From Chloroflexota bacterium (GTDB taxonomy: Bacteria; Chloroflexota; Anaerolineae; Anaerolineales; Anaerolineaceae), in the NCBI GenBank assembly GCA_009773005.1, contig WOUT01000028.1, forward strand, positions 1 through 34,679: 34,679 nucleotides of DNA, given 5' to 3'. The notes under the pieces were generated by a model that saw nothing but the letters and a program-made list of their open reading frames with translations, was not told the origin of the DNA and did not search any database. The translations under genes were made by a program, and so were the position numbers. This document shows positions 9,091 to 16,779 of this stretch, in pieces; within the stretch, counting starts at the first letter, position 1, and each line of letters begins with the position of its first letter.

Positions 9091-9462
9091 ATGCCAACCA
9101 TCGAAGAAAAAGTCGTTTGCGTGACTTGCCCAAAGGGTTGCACGCTGCAAGTCACCCGTGACGTTCAGACTGTTTTAAAAGTGGGGAATGGCTGCAAGCG
9201 CGGTTATGAATACGCCAGACAGGAGCTTACCGATCCGCGCCGCATGGTGGCCAGTTCAGTACGCATTACGGGCGCGCTGCATCCGTTGCTGCCGGTTTAT
9301 ACCTCCGCGCCGTTCCCTAAACCACGTATTCCTGAGTTACTCGCCATCCTACGCATGGTTGAAGTGAAAACACCGGTCACTCTCGATCAGACAATCCTAG
9401 AAGATGTATTGGGGACCGGGATCAACATACATGCCAGCCGGGACATGAGTAAAATTACATAA
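9091..9462 (+). CDS. DUF1667 protein, third component of the GlpA-like complex
   Basis: A 123-residue protein of the DUF1667 family. Four cysteines near the N-terminus (C10, C13, C17 and C35) form a C-x2-C-x3-C-x17-C pattern in CVTCPKGCTLQV and GNGCKRGYEYA. This pattern is compatible with an iron-sulfur cluster. The second half has a typical DUF1667 stretch, PKPRIPELLAIL. The gene lies 6 bp after the flavoprotein gene, and the trio order (GlpA-like, flavoprotein, DUF1667) is the usual one. Its likely role is electron transfer for the complex, inferred from context. It closes the operon; no convincing terminator hairpin is visible in 9463-9540. Confidence 0.82.
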   Translation: MPTIEEKVVCVTCPKGCTLQVTRDVQTVLKVGNGCKRGYEYARQELTDPRRMVASSVRITGALHPLLPVYTSAPFPKPRIPELLAILRMVEVKTPVTLDQTILEDVLGTGINIHASRDMSKIT

Positions 9463-9558
9463 AAATTCTGATTTTGAGATAAAATGAAGAAAAATTGTTT
9501 GGGGGATTAATCATTCAATTTTAAAATCTCTTTCATAGCATGATCGTTGAGGGCAGCG

Positions 9559-11208
9559 ATGAGAAAAACACTTAAATGGTTGGCAGGAATAATTCTCCTA
9601 GTCGGAATTGCAGCAGGCGCTTACTTCTGGGCAACCGGAATGATCGATTCTAACTTCGCCTACCGCTCGCAGATAAAAGACACACCGCCCGCGCCTGGTG
9701 AAATGCTTGGCGAGGCTTCTTCATCACGGTTGGTTTTCGTCTTGATTGATGCATTGCGTTATGACACTTCGCTAAAATCTGATGTGATGCCGACTCTCAA
9801 TCAATTGAGACTGCAAGGCGCCTCTGCTCTCATGCACAGCCAGCCGCCCTCTTTCTCTGAACCTGGTTACACCACCCTATTAACCGGCGCCTGGCCGGAG
9901 ATCAATGACGGTCCGGTTTTTAATCTGGATTATGAAGAAATCCCTTCCTTCACACAAGACAACCTTTTTTCCGCCGCTCACCGTGCAGGGTTTAAGACCG
10001 CTGTTTCTGGTTATTACTGGTTCGAGAAGCTCATTCCGCAATCAGTGGTGGATCTTAGGTTTTATACCGCCGGAGAAGATGCCGCCGCTGATCGTGAGGT
10101 TGTGGATGCCGCCCTGCCCTGGCTGAAAAATAATGAAGCACAATTAGTGCTCATTCATATTGACCAGGTGGATTATGCAGGTCATCACGAAGGCGGACCG
10201 CAATCACCCAATTGGGACACCGCTGCAAAACGCGCCGATGACCTGCTTGCAGAGATCCTCGCCACCCTGGATCTGCAAAGGGATACCATCGTTGTCTTAA
10301 GCGATCACGGTCAGATCGATGCCGGCGGACATGGTGGACAGGACCCCGTCGCTCTGCTGGAACCTTTTGTTATTGCCGGCGAGGGTGTCAACCCCGGTGA
10401 ATATGCAGACATCCAGATGGTGGATGTTGCGCCAACCTTGGCCGCCCTGCTTGGAACAAACATCCCTGCATCTGCACAAGGTTCTGTGCAAAGGGAAATG
10501 CTTTCACTTTCCGAGTCAGTCCGTGCTGCGCTTCCAATTGCAGTTCAATCTCAACAAACTGCGCTCCTAACTGCTTATATGGACGCTCTCGACATCAATA
10601 AGAGTAAATTTGAGATCCCTGATAGTTCAACCGTCAGCGACTACCAAAATATTATTAATAGTCTGCGCAATAAACGTGTATTTTCAGAACGAATAGGGCG
10701 CGCCATTCCGGTAGCGCTTTTACTGGCAATGGTTATCACTTTGTTGATCCGGCAGCGAAAAAGCGGATCGTTGTCTGGAGTAGTGGGGGGGTTGGTATTC
10801 GCCTTTCTTTTCGACTTGAGATATGCTTTCATAGATAAAAAAGCTTATTCGCTTAGCTCAATCACCAGCCAGATGGATCTTATCTTGTATGTCGGAGTTA
10901 CATCTGCGGTTTTATTAATATTTATTTGGTTAGTCACTAGCATCACGCAAAAAACATTTTGCCTTACACCAGGTGAAGCCGGAATAAAAACCCTCTCGCT
11001 CGGATTGAGCATTGTCTTCATCATCTCGCTACCGGTTTGGTTGAGTTTCTATTTGAACGGAGCCGTCGTCACTTGGACGCTGCCCGATTATTTTACGAGT
11101 TATATGGCTTTAATTGGATTAATCCAGGTTCTGATCGTCAGTGGGGTCACACCCATTCTGGCTGGTTTGACTGCTTTAGTTTCACGAATAAGGCACAAAT
11201 CAATATAA
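9559..11208 (+). CDS. Membrane alkaline-phosphatase-superfamily enzyme (phosphodiesterase / GPI-EtNP transferase-like)
   Basis: A 549-residue protein with an N-terminal signal anchor (about residues 7-27). An extracellular alkaline-phosphatase-fold domain follows, then about four or five C-terminal membrane helices (about residues 385-545). Metal and nucleophile motifs are visible: FVLIDALRYDT (D64), the threonines in EPGYTTLLTG (T105/T106), HIDQVDYAGHHEG, VVLSDHGQ and GGHGGQDPV. Layout and motifs resemble the N-terminal domain of GPI ethanolamine-phosphate transferases (PIG-O/PIG-G type) and type I phosphodiesterases. It could transfer or remove a phospho-head group on a lipid or glycan outside the cell. 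I prefer ATG 9559 over the in-frame TTG 9547 because GAGGG precedes it. The substrate is unknown. Confidence 0.7.
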   Translation: MRKTLKWLAGIILLVGIAAGAYFWATGMIDSNFAYRSQIKDTPPAPGEMLGEASSSRLVFVLIDALRYDTSLKSDVMPTLNQLRLQGASALMHSQPPSFSEPGYTTLLTGAWPEINDGPVFNLDYEEIPSFTQDNLFSAAHRAGFKTAVSGYYWFEKLIPQSVVDLRFYTAGEDAAADREVVDAALPWLKNNEAQLVLIHIDQVDYAGHHEGGPQSPNWDTAAKRADDLLAEILATLDLQRDTIVVLSDHGQIDAGGHGGQDPVALLEPFVIAGEGVNPGEYADIQMVDVAPTLAALLGTNIPASAQGSVQREMLSLSESVRAALPIAVQSQQTALLTAYMDALDINKSKFEIPDSSTVSDYQNIINSLRNKRVFSERIGRAIPVALLLAMVITLLIRQRKSGSLSGVVGGLVFAFLFDLRYAFIDKKAYSLSSITSQMDLILYVGVTSAVLLIFIWLVTSITQKTFCLTPGEAGIKTLSLGLSIVFIISLPVWLSFYLNGAVVTWTLPDYFTSYMALIGLIQVLIVSGVTPILAGLTALVSRIRHKSI

Positions 11209-11230
11209 ATGTGTTTATTTGTGGTGAGAG

Positions 11231-13105
11231 ATGATCAAATCTAAAGGTCCGTGGTTTATCGATGAGTTTGGGCGAACTGTGATGCTGAGGGGTGTGAATC
11301 TTGGCGGAAGTACCAAGGTGCCCACAAGGCCGAACGGCGCAACATACAACCCTGAAGGTTTCTTTGAACATAGACAAGTTTCTTTTGTCGGCAGACCGTT
11401 TCCATTGGAAGAGACAGATGAGCATTACGCGCGCCTCCGGTCATGGGGTTTCAACTGCTTGCGCTTCTTGGTCACCTGGGAAGCGGTAGAACATGCCGGA
11501 CCCGGTATCTATGATGAAGAATATCTGGATTATTTGTATGAAGTCGTAAAAAAAGCTGGCGAATATGGATTCTACGTGTTCATCGATCCACATCAGGATG
11601 TCTATTCACGCTTTTCTGGCGGGGATGGCGCCCCGGGCTGGACACTTGAGGCAGCCGGTTTGGACATGAAGCATTTCAAGGAAACCGGCGCGGCAATTGT
11701 CCATCAAACGCACGGCGATCCATTCCCGCGTATGATCTGGCCGACCAATGCCTATAAACTGGCCGCCGCAACCATGTTCACTCTTTTTTTTGCCGGCAAT
11801 GATTTCGCCCCGAACACTCTGGTGGAAGGAAAACCGATCCAGGATTATATGCAGAACCATTATTTTGATTCGATGAAAAAAGTGGCAATAAAACTGAAAA
11901 ACCTCACCTGCGTTATGGGATTTGACACCATGAATGAACCACAACGAGGTTATGTGGAAGTAAATGATCTATCCCAGCCCTATGGAGAACTGGACATGGG
12001 TATTTGTCCAACCCCGTGGCAGTCTATGCTGCTTGGGTCTGGGTACACCCAAAAAATCAATCATCTTGAACGTACTTTTTTTGGCACACGGAATTTTGGA
12101 CAAGTTGAACTAAATCCTGGAAAAAAGAGCGCCTGGCTGCCAGGAAGAAAATGCGTCTGGCGTGAAAACGGGGTCTGGGATTTGGATCAAAATGGAAATC
12201 CGATTCTTTTACAACCTGATTATTTTTCTAAAGTAAATGGTAGAAAAGTTAATTTTACCCAGGATTACCTTGTTCCGTTCATAAAAAAAATGATCGCCGC
12301 ATTTCGGTCGGTTAGCCCGGAATGGATAGGCTTTATTGAAAGCGAGGTTAATCAACTATCCCCCTTTTGGGCGGAAGCCGCCAATCAAAATATTGTCTAC
12401 GTTCCTCACTGGTATGATGGTGCAGCGTTGTTCTTTAAAAAATTCAGTTCATTCCTTGGGTATGACATTATAAACAAAAAACCAGTCATGGGAAAGAAAA
12501 AGGTTGAACGTTCCTTTGCTCACCAATTGTCCATGGCAAAACAGTTGTCAAAAGAGCGGCTCGGAAACATTCCCGTCTTAATCGGCGAAATTGGAATCCC
12601 TTACGATATGCAAAACAAAAAGGCATATTTCAGCGGGAATTTCTCAAATCAGATCAAGGCTATGAACCGCAGCATCCGGGCGCTTGAAGAAAATTTGCTC
12701 AATTACACGCTTTGGAACTACACCGCCGATAACACTAATGAACGTGGCGATTTGTGGAATGATGAGGACCTTTCAATTTTTAGCCGTGATCAGCAAAATA
12801 ATCGGAACGATCTGAATTCAGGCGGCCGGGCGCTTAAAGCCGTGATCAGACCTTTCCCGATGTGCACCGCTGGTGAGCCAATTATGGCAAGATTTGATTA
12901 CAGATCTGTAAAGTTTGAATTTGAATTCAAAGGCGATCCCTCAATTTCAGCGCCAACTGAGATTTTCTACCCGACTTTTCAATACCCGGATGGCGCTGAA
13001 ATCGAAATATCAGATGGAAACGTTGAAATGGAGATAAAAAAACAATTGATCCGTTATTATCCAGGAGATCAATCCACCCACAGAATCAAACTAAAACGGA
13101 AATAA
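11231..13105 (+). CDS. GH5 beta-glucosidase resembling fungal steryl-glucosidase/glucocerebrosidase (GH5_12-like)
   Basis: A 624-residue glycoside hydrolase of family 5, clan A. N-terminal features include DEFGRTVMLRGVNLGGSTK, SFVGRPFPLEETDEHYARLR, WGFNCLRFLVTWEAVEHAGPG, split here as RFLVTWEAVEHAG, FIDPHQDVYSRFSGGDGAPG and WPTNAYKLAAATMFTLFFAGN. The acid/base is E236 (FDTMNEP) and the nucleophile is E453 (IGEIGIP). A C-terminal beta-domain follows from about residue 530. These motifs match the eukaryotic EGCrP2/Sgl1 group (GH5_12), which cleaves steryl glucosides and glucosylceramide, rather than cellulases. There is no signal peptide, so action is probably cytoplasmic. The start 22 bp after the phosphodiesterase gene has GGTGAGAG upstream. 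The true aglycone (sterol, hopanoid, ceramide or other lipid) cannot be read from sequence. Confidence 0.8.
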   Translation: MIKSKGPWFIDEFGRTVMLRGVNLGGSTKVPTRPNGATYNPEGFFEHRQVSFVGRPFPLEETDEHYARLRSWGFNCLRFLVTWEAVEHAGPGIYDEEYLDYLYEVVKKAGEYGFYVFIDPHQDVYSRFSGGDGAPGWTLEAAGLDMKHFKETGAAIVHQTHGDPFPRMIWPTNAYKLAAATMFTLFFAGNDFAPNTLVEGKPIQDYMQNHYFDSMKKVAIKLKNLTCVMGFDTMNEPQRGYVEVNDLSQPYGELDMGICPTPWQSMLLGSGYTQKINHLERTFFGTRNFGQVELNPGKKSAWLPGRKCVWRENGVWDLDQNGNPILLQPDYFSKVNGRKVNFTQDYLVPFIKKMIAAFRSVSPEWIGFIESEVNQLSPFWAEAANQNIVYVPHWYDGAALFFKKFSSFLGYDIINKKPVMGKKKVERSFAHQLSMAKQLSKERLGNIPVLIGEIGIPYDMQNKKAYFSGNFSNQIKAMNRSIRALEENLLNYTLWNYTADNTNERGDLWNDEDLSIFSRDQQNNRNDLNSGGRALKAVIRPFPMCTAGEPIMARFDYRSVKFEFEFKGDPSISAPTEIFYPTFQYPDGAEIEISDGNVEMEIKKQLIRYYPGDQSTHRIKLKRK

Positions 13106-13183
13106 TCTGAACTGACAGGTTGAAAATCCTCTAAAACTTCATATCGTTGTAAAATGGATTATCTTACTCGTGGAGGTTATGAG

Positions 13184-13822
13184 ATGAGTCATTTACCAAT
13201 TGATCACAGCGACGTTCCTATCCGTTTGTTCAAATCAAACTTTATGGAGTTTTTTTCCCACATCAGCCCAATCACGAAAACAGTCATCTGGCTGCCTGTG
13301 GCGATTTTCTGCCTGGTTCGATCTTTTGTTCAAAAAGAGCCAGGTATATTTCCCGTTCATATTCCGGCGGGTTTTCTGATTGGACTATTTATTTGGACGC
13401 TGTCTGAGTATTTGTTGCACCGGTTCGTATTCCACTATCCCCCAAAAACGGAGCAAGCAGATCGAATCGTATTCCTCTTCCATGGAGTGCACCACGCTCA
13501 ACCGCAGTGCAAAACCAGATTGGTTATGCCGCCTGTTGTGAGCATTCCGTTGGCAGCATTTTTCTATGGGTTGTTTTATTTGGTAGTGGTGGGTGCAATC
13601 ATATCACCACACTGGCTCGACCCTCTTTTTTCGGCATTCATTTTTGGGTATCTGATCTATGACCTCACTCATTACGCGACGCATCACTTTCAGATGCGCA
13701 GCGGGTACGCAAAATACATCAAGCGTTATCATATGCAGCATCATTACAAAACTCCGAACCACCGCTTTGGCGTCAGCTCGCTCCTTTGGGATATGGTTTT
13801 TAACACCAAACCAGAATCATGA
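13184..13822 (+). CDS. Fatty acid hydroxylase superfamily protein (FA2H/Scs7-like)
   Basis: A 212-residue membrane di-iron protein. Four hydrophobic stretches (about 30-50, 60-78, 115-140 and 145-162) surround the histidine clusters expected of the family: H79-x4-H84, H100-x2-H103-H104, H163-x3-H167-H168, H183-x2-H186-H187 and H193. Relatives such as fatty acid 2-hydroxylase and Scs7 hydroxylate acyl chains of ceramides using O2; sterol desaturase/C4 oxidase relatives are also possible. It lacks the cytochrome b5 domain of the eukaryotic enzymes. I chose ATG 13184 because GGAGG sits 7 bases upstream; an ATG at 13154 is in frame but has no ribosome site. The stop overlaps the next start (ATGA), so it is coupled to the hydrolase. 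The need for O2 is notable beside genes typical of anaerobes. Confidence 0.78.
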   Translation: MSHLPIDHSDVPIRLFKSNFMEFFSHISPITKTVIWLPVAIFCLVRSFVQKEPGIFPVHIPAGFLIGLFIWTLSEYLLHRFVFHYPPKTEQADRIVFLFHGVHHAQPQCKTRLVMPPVVSIPLAAFFYGLFYLVVVGAIISPHWLDPLFSAFIFGYLIYDLTHYATHHFQMRSGYAKYIKRYHMQHHYKTPNHRFGVSSLLWDMVFNTKPES

Positions 13823-14688
13823 TGACCGTGGTTCTTATCGTCATTGTCGGAATCTTATTCTTTTTCGTTTGCCTCATTCTCTCTATCCCGCTGACAAAAA
13901 AACATCTCATAATAGACTCTGAAAAACCTTCTGATTTTGGTCTTGATTTTGAAGAAGTCAGATTTAATTCAACAGACGGGATCCCCCTTTATGGGTGGTG
14001 GATGCCGACTATTGGCTCTAGGCGAACTGTCATCTTTTTACATGGATTTGCCGGCAGTATGGTTCCTGACCTCAAGTACGTCCTCTCATTTCATAACGCG
14101 GGGTATAACGTCTTAATGTTCGATTTCCGTGCACACGGACGCAGCCAGGGAACACACTCGAGCCTGGGCGCATTGGAAGTACGCGATGCCCTTGGCGCGA
14201 TTGCTTTCGCTAAAACCAAAGGAAGTGATAAGACCGGGTTGTTGGGTTTTTCGATGGGAGGCAGAACCGCCTTGATGACCGCCGCATTGAAGCCCGGCAT
14301 TGATGCGGTGATTTCAGATGGAGGCCCCTTGCGGTTGCGTACCGCCATCACGGAAGATATTAAGCGCCGAAAACTGCCTGGTTTTTTGTCCCCTTCCCTG
14401 GCTTGGATGATATTGCTAGGCGCTTCAGTCAGACTCGGTATAAATCTGTTCAAGCATGACCCAATTCAAGTTGCTGAAAAGTTACAAACGCTTCCAGTGT
14501 ACTTCATCCATGGGGATAAAGACCGATACACTCATTTAATTGAATTAGAAACGATGGTAAGGAAGTCCGGCAACAAAGCTCAGTTCTGGCGGGTCTCTGA
14601 GGCAGGTCACAGGGAAATCGACCAGTTCTATGTAGACGAATATATCCAGCGCGTCATCGGATTTTTTGACAATTGGATGTACGAATGA
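13819..14688 (+). CDS. Membrane-anchored alpha/beta hydrolase
   Basis: A 289-residue serine hydrolase with an N-terminal membrane helix (about residues 3-24). It has the oxyanion region FLHGFAGS (73-80), the nucleophile elbow GFSMGG with Ser145, an acid residue around D233/D235 (HGDKDRYTH) and the catalytic His264 (EAGHREID). The closest general group is the YqkD/BAAT-like peptidase-esterase family (S9/S15-like cap). The substrate cannot be specified. It overlaps the preceding hydroxylase gene by 4 bases, so it probably acts on the same lipid pathway, for example as a lipase or deacylase. That functional link is inference. Confidence 0.8.
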   Translation: MMTVVLIVIVGILFFFVCLILSIPLTKKHLIIDSEKPSDFGLDFEEVRFNSTDGIPLYGWWMPTIGSRRTVIFLHGFAGSMVPDLKYVLSFHNAGYNVLMFDFRAHGRSQGTHSSLGALEVRDALGAIAFAKTKGSDKTGLLGFSMGGRTALMTAALKPGIDAVISDGGPLRLRTAITEDIKRRKLPGFLSPSLAWMILLGASVRLGINLFKHDPIQVAEKLQTLPVYFIHGDKDRYTHLIELETMVRKSGNKAQFWRVSEAGHREIDQFYVDEYIQRVIGFFDNWMYE

Positions 14689-14710
14689 AGAAAATCATCA
14701 GGAGGAGTTC

Positions 14711-15985
14711 ATGAAGCACGTCAGTGGTTGGTATCTTTTTGTGCTCAATGCGTATTGGATCGGTCTTTCGTTCATGTGGAACAGTCTGCACGTTACGATC
14801 CTGCCAGCAGTTTTGTTGAATTATGTGCCAGAAACTCAGAAGAATACCTGGCTGGGGCTTCTGACATTTTTCGGGTTAATCCTGGCAATGATTATTCAAC
14901 CTCTTTCAGGCGCCATCAGCGACCGTTGGCACTCCAGGATCGGCAGACGACGTCCTTTTATCTGGCTGGGAACTGGCGGCGACTTAATATTCCTGGTTAT
15001 CATGGGATTTATCGGCGGTCTGCCGGCGCTTTTTATTGGCTATATCGGTTTACAGATCACTTCAAATACGGCTCACGGACCCGCTCAAGGATTGCTCCCT
15101 GACGAGGTGCCCGCTTCACAATTGGGGATGGCGAGCGGAATCAAGATCACAATGGATATGTTTGGGATCATACTCTCATCGATATTAATGGGCTTCCTGA
15201 TCTCAGCCAAGAATCCAGATCCTTCGCTCTCCATCATCGTTATTATCGGTCTGCTGGTGCTTTTTTGCGGGGTCACGCTCTTGTTCTCACACGAGAAACC
15301 AACCAGTCAAAGTAAACACATTCAAACCGATTGGAAAGTGCTTTGGGACGTGGTATTCAATTTCAAAGCCGAGGGAGACAAAAGTTACTGGCGTTTAATT
15401 TTCAGCCGTTTCCTTTTTTTGGTTGGAGTCTATGGGTTCCAATCCTTTGCCCAATATTTCATCCGCGATAAATTCAGCCAGCAGGATCCGATTCAGTTTA
15501 CACAATTTGTGATGGGTTCATTCGTTATCGTGTTAATCATTTTCTCACTCCTGTCTGGCAAGCTCAGTGATAAGTTTGGTCGAAAACGGTTGCAGATCAT
15601 ATCCTCCTTTATAGGGGCTTTTGGTGCGGTTCTATTGATCTTCGCCAGCACACCTTTTCAACTCATTTTCTTTGGCAGCATCCTTGGCGTTGGATTAGGC
15701 ATCTTTTTGAGCGCCAACTGGGCATTGGCTAATGAAATGGCGCCGCAAGGGGACGTTGGTAAGTACATGGGTCTTACCAACCTTGCTACCGCTGGTTCTG
15801 CCGCAGTTGCCCGTCTGGAAGGACCAATGACAGATGTCTTGAACAATGCCGCCCCCGGTCAATGGTACGGTTGGACTGCCCTGTTTACCATTTCAGCCGT
15901 TTTAATGCTGGCATCCGCCCTGGCCATGCGGAATGTTAATGAATCCAGGGTTCAAAATGGTTCTGCCTCCCTACCAATAGCCTAG
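14711..15985 (+). CDS. MFS transporter, SLC45/GPH sugar-transporter-like
   Basis: A 424-residue polytopic membrane protein with about twelve helices. The cytoplasmic loop between helices 2 and 3 reads SDRWHSRIGRRRPFIWLG, carrying the RxGRRRPF signature of SLC45 and plant sucrose/GPH-type transporters. The matching loop in the second half is GKLSDKFGRKRLQI. I chose ATG 14711 because AGGAGGAG ends four bases upstream; the frame opens at 14666 inside the hydrolase gene. The gene follows the hydrolase by 22 bp. A sugar, perhaps the glucose released by the GH5 enzyme, is a reasonable substrate guess, but direction and substrate are not shown by the sequence. Confidence 0.78.
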   Translation: MKHVSGWYLFVLNAYWIGLSFMWNSLHVTILPAVLLNYVPETQKNTWLGLLTFFGLILAMIIQPLSGAISDRWHSRIGRRRPFIWLGTGGDLIFLVIMGFIGGLPALFIGYIGLQITSNTAHGPAQGLLPDEVPASQLGMASGIKITMDMFGIILSSILMGFLISAKNPDPSLSIIVIIGLLVLFCGVTLLFSHEKPTSQSKHIQTDWKVLWDVVFNFKAEGDKSYWRLIFSRFLFLVGVYGFQSFAQYFIRDKFSQQDPIQFTQFVMGSFVIVLIIFSLLSGKLSDKFGRKRLQIISSFIGAFGAVLLIFASTPFQLIFFGSILGVGLGIFLSANWALANEMAPQGDVGKYMGLTNLATAGSAAVARLEGPMTDVLNNAAPGQWYGWTALFTISAVLMLASALAMRNVNESRVQNGSASLPIA

Positions 15986-15986
15986 A

Positions 15987-16009
15987 ATACGATTCGTATC
16001 CTTTATAAT
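15987..16009 (+). promoter_or_regulatory. Promoter with palindromic operator candidate; likely leaderless transcript
   Basis: A good -10 box TATAAT lies at 16004-16009, only 6 bases before the ATG at 16016. Transcription would then start at or very near the start codon, giving a leaderless mRNA. No clear -35 box is present. Instead a perfect inverted repeat ATACGA-T-TCGTAT occupies 15987-15999, directly after the MFS stop codon and where RNA polymerase would bind. It could be an operator for the DUF1801-tgt-methyltransferase operon. Confidence 0.45.
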
Positions 16010-16015
16010 CAGAGT

Positions 16016-16396
16016 ATGAACATTGATAAGTTTCTGGAGAATTTCTCGCCAAAAATTCAGTCGTTATCGAATGAAGTTCGCAGGCTGATCCTAACAACAC
16101 TCCCGAAAGCAGTGGAGGAAATTGACATTAGTTCAAACCTGATCGGTTACGGCATCACGCCGGGTCTGAAAGGTACTGTATTCACATTAATGCCCACAAA
16201 AAACCACGTCACAATTGGATTCTACAAAGGAACTGAATTAGAGGATCCCCATAAACTCCTGACCGGGACTGGAAAAGTCCACCGGCACGTTAAAGTTAAA
16301 AATATCGAGCAGCTTTCATCATTTGCACTAATAAACCTGGTGGAAGAAGCAGTGGGCGCTATAAAGCTGAGAGTGGAATGTTCTATGGAGAAGTAA
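16016..16396 (+). CDS. DUF1801 (YdhG-like) family protein
   Basis: A 126-residue small cytoplasmic protein matching the DUF1801/YdhG fold: an N-terminal helical part with VRRLILTTLPKAVEEIDI, then the beta-rich core GYGI, VFTLMPTKNHVTIGFYKG and a C-terminal helix. Family members have a frataxin-like fold of unclear role. It is the first gene of the operon that carries tgt and the rRNA methyltransferases. It ends 2 bp before the next start, so cotranslation is likely. There is no Shine-Dalgarno sequence, consistent with a leaderless transcript. Confidence 0.65.
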   Translation: MNIDKFLENFSPKIQSLSNEVRRLILTTLPKAVEEIDISSNLIGYGITPGLKGTVFTLMPTKNHVTIGFYKGTELEDPHKLLTGTGKVHRHVKVKNIEQLSSFALINLVEEAVGAIKLRVECSMEK

Positions 16397-16398
16397 AT

Positions 16399-16779
16399 AT
16401 GTCTGATAAGCCGCTTACCGATAGACTCCAACTCAAACCTGGTAGATCGATCATTTTGCTTAATGAACCAAATGAATATCGCTCGCTTCTTGAGCCACTT
16501 CCCGAAGGGTCAAAGATACTGACCACCGAAAATAAAGCAGATATTGTTCAGGTTTTTGTGGACTCATTTACGGCCCTAAAAATGCAATTACCGCAAGCAT
16601 TCACAATGCTCAATCCAAACGGTATTCTCTGGGTCACCTATCCTAAACTGACTTCAAAAATGCGCAGCGATGTCAATCGGGATTCGATCTTTGAATACGG
16701 ATTGTCGCTCAGCTGGCAAGGTGTCAGTATGATCTCGGTCAATGAAGTTTGGTCAGCATTGAGAATGAAACCCAAATGA
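16399..16779 (+). CDS. DUF3052-like protein
   Basis: A 126-residue protein resembling the DUF3052 family. It has LKPGRSIILLNEP near the N-terminus, VQVFVDSF in the middle, PNGILWVTYPKLTSK, and the closing VNEVWSALRMKP. The family looks like a degenerate Rossmann/methyltransferase-like fold without a SAM motif, and its function is unknown. I chose ATG 16399, preceded by GGAGAAG; an upstream ATG at 16378 in the same frame lies inside the DUF1801 gene. The stop overlaps the tgt start (ATGA at 16776-16779), which implies coupling. Confidence 0.65.
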   Translation: MSDKPLTDRLQLKPGRSIILLNEPNEYRSLLEPLPEGSKILTTENKADIVQVFVDSFTALKMQLPQAFTMLNPNGILWVTYPKLTSKMRSDVNRDSIFEYGLSLSWQGVSMISVNEVWSALRMKPK

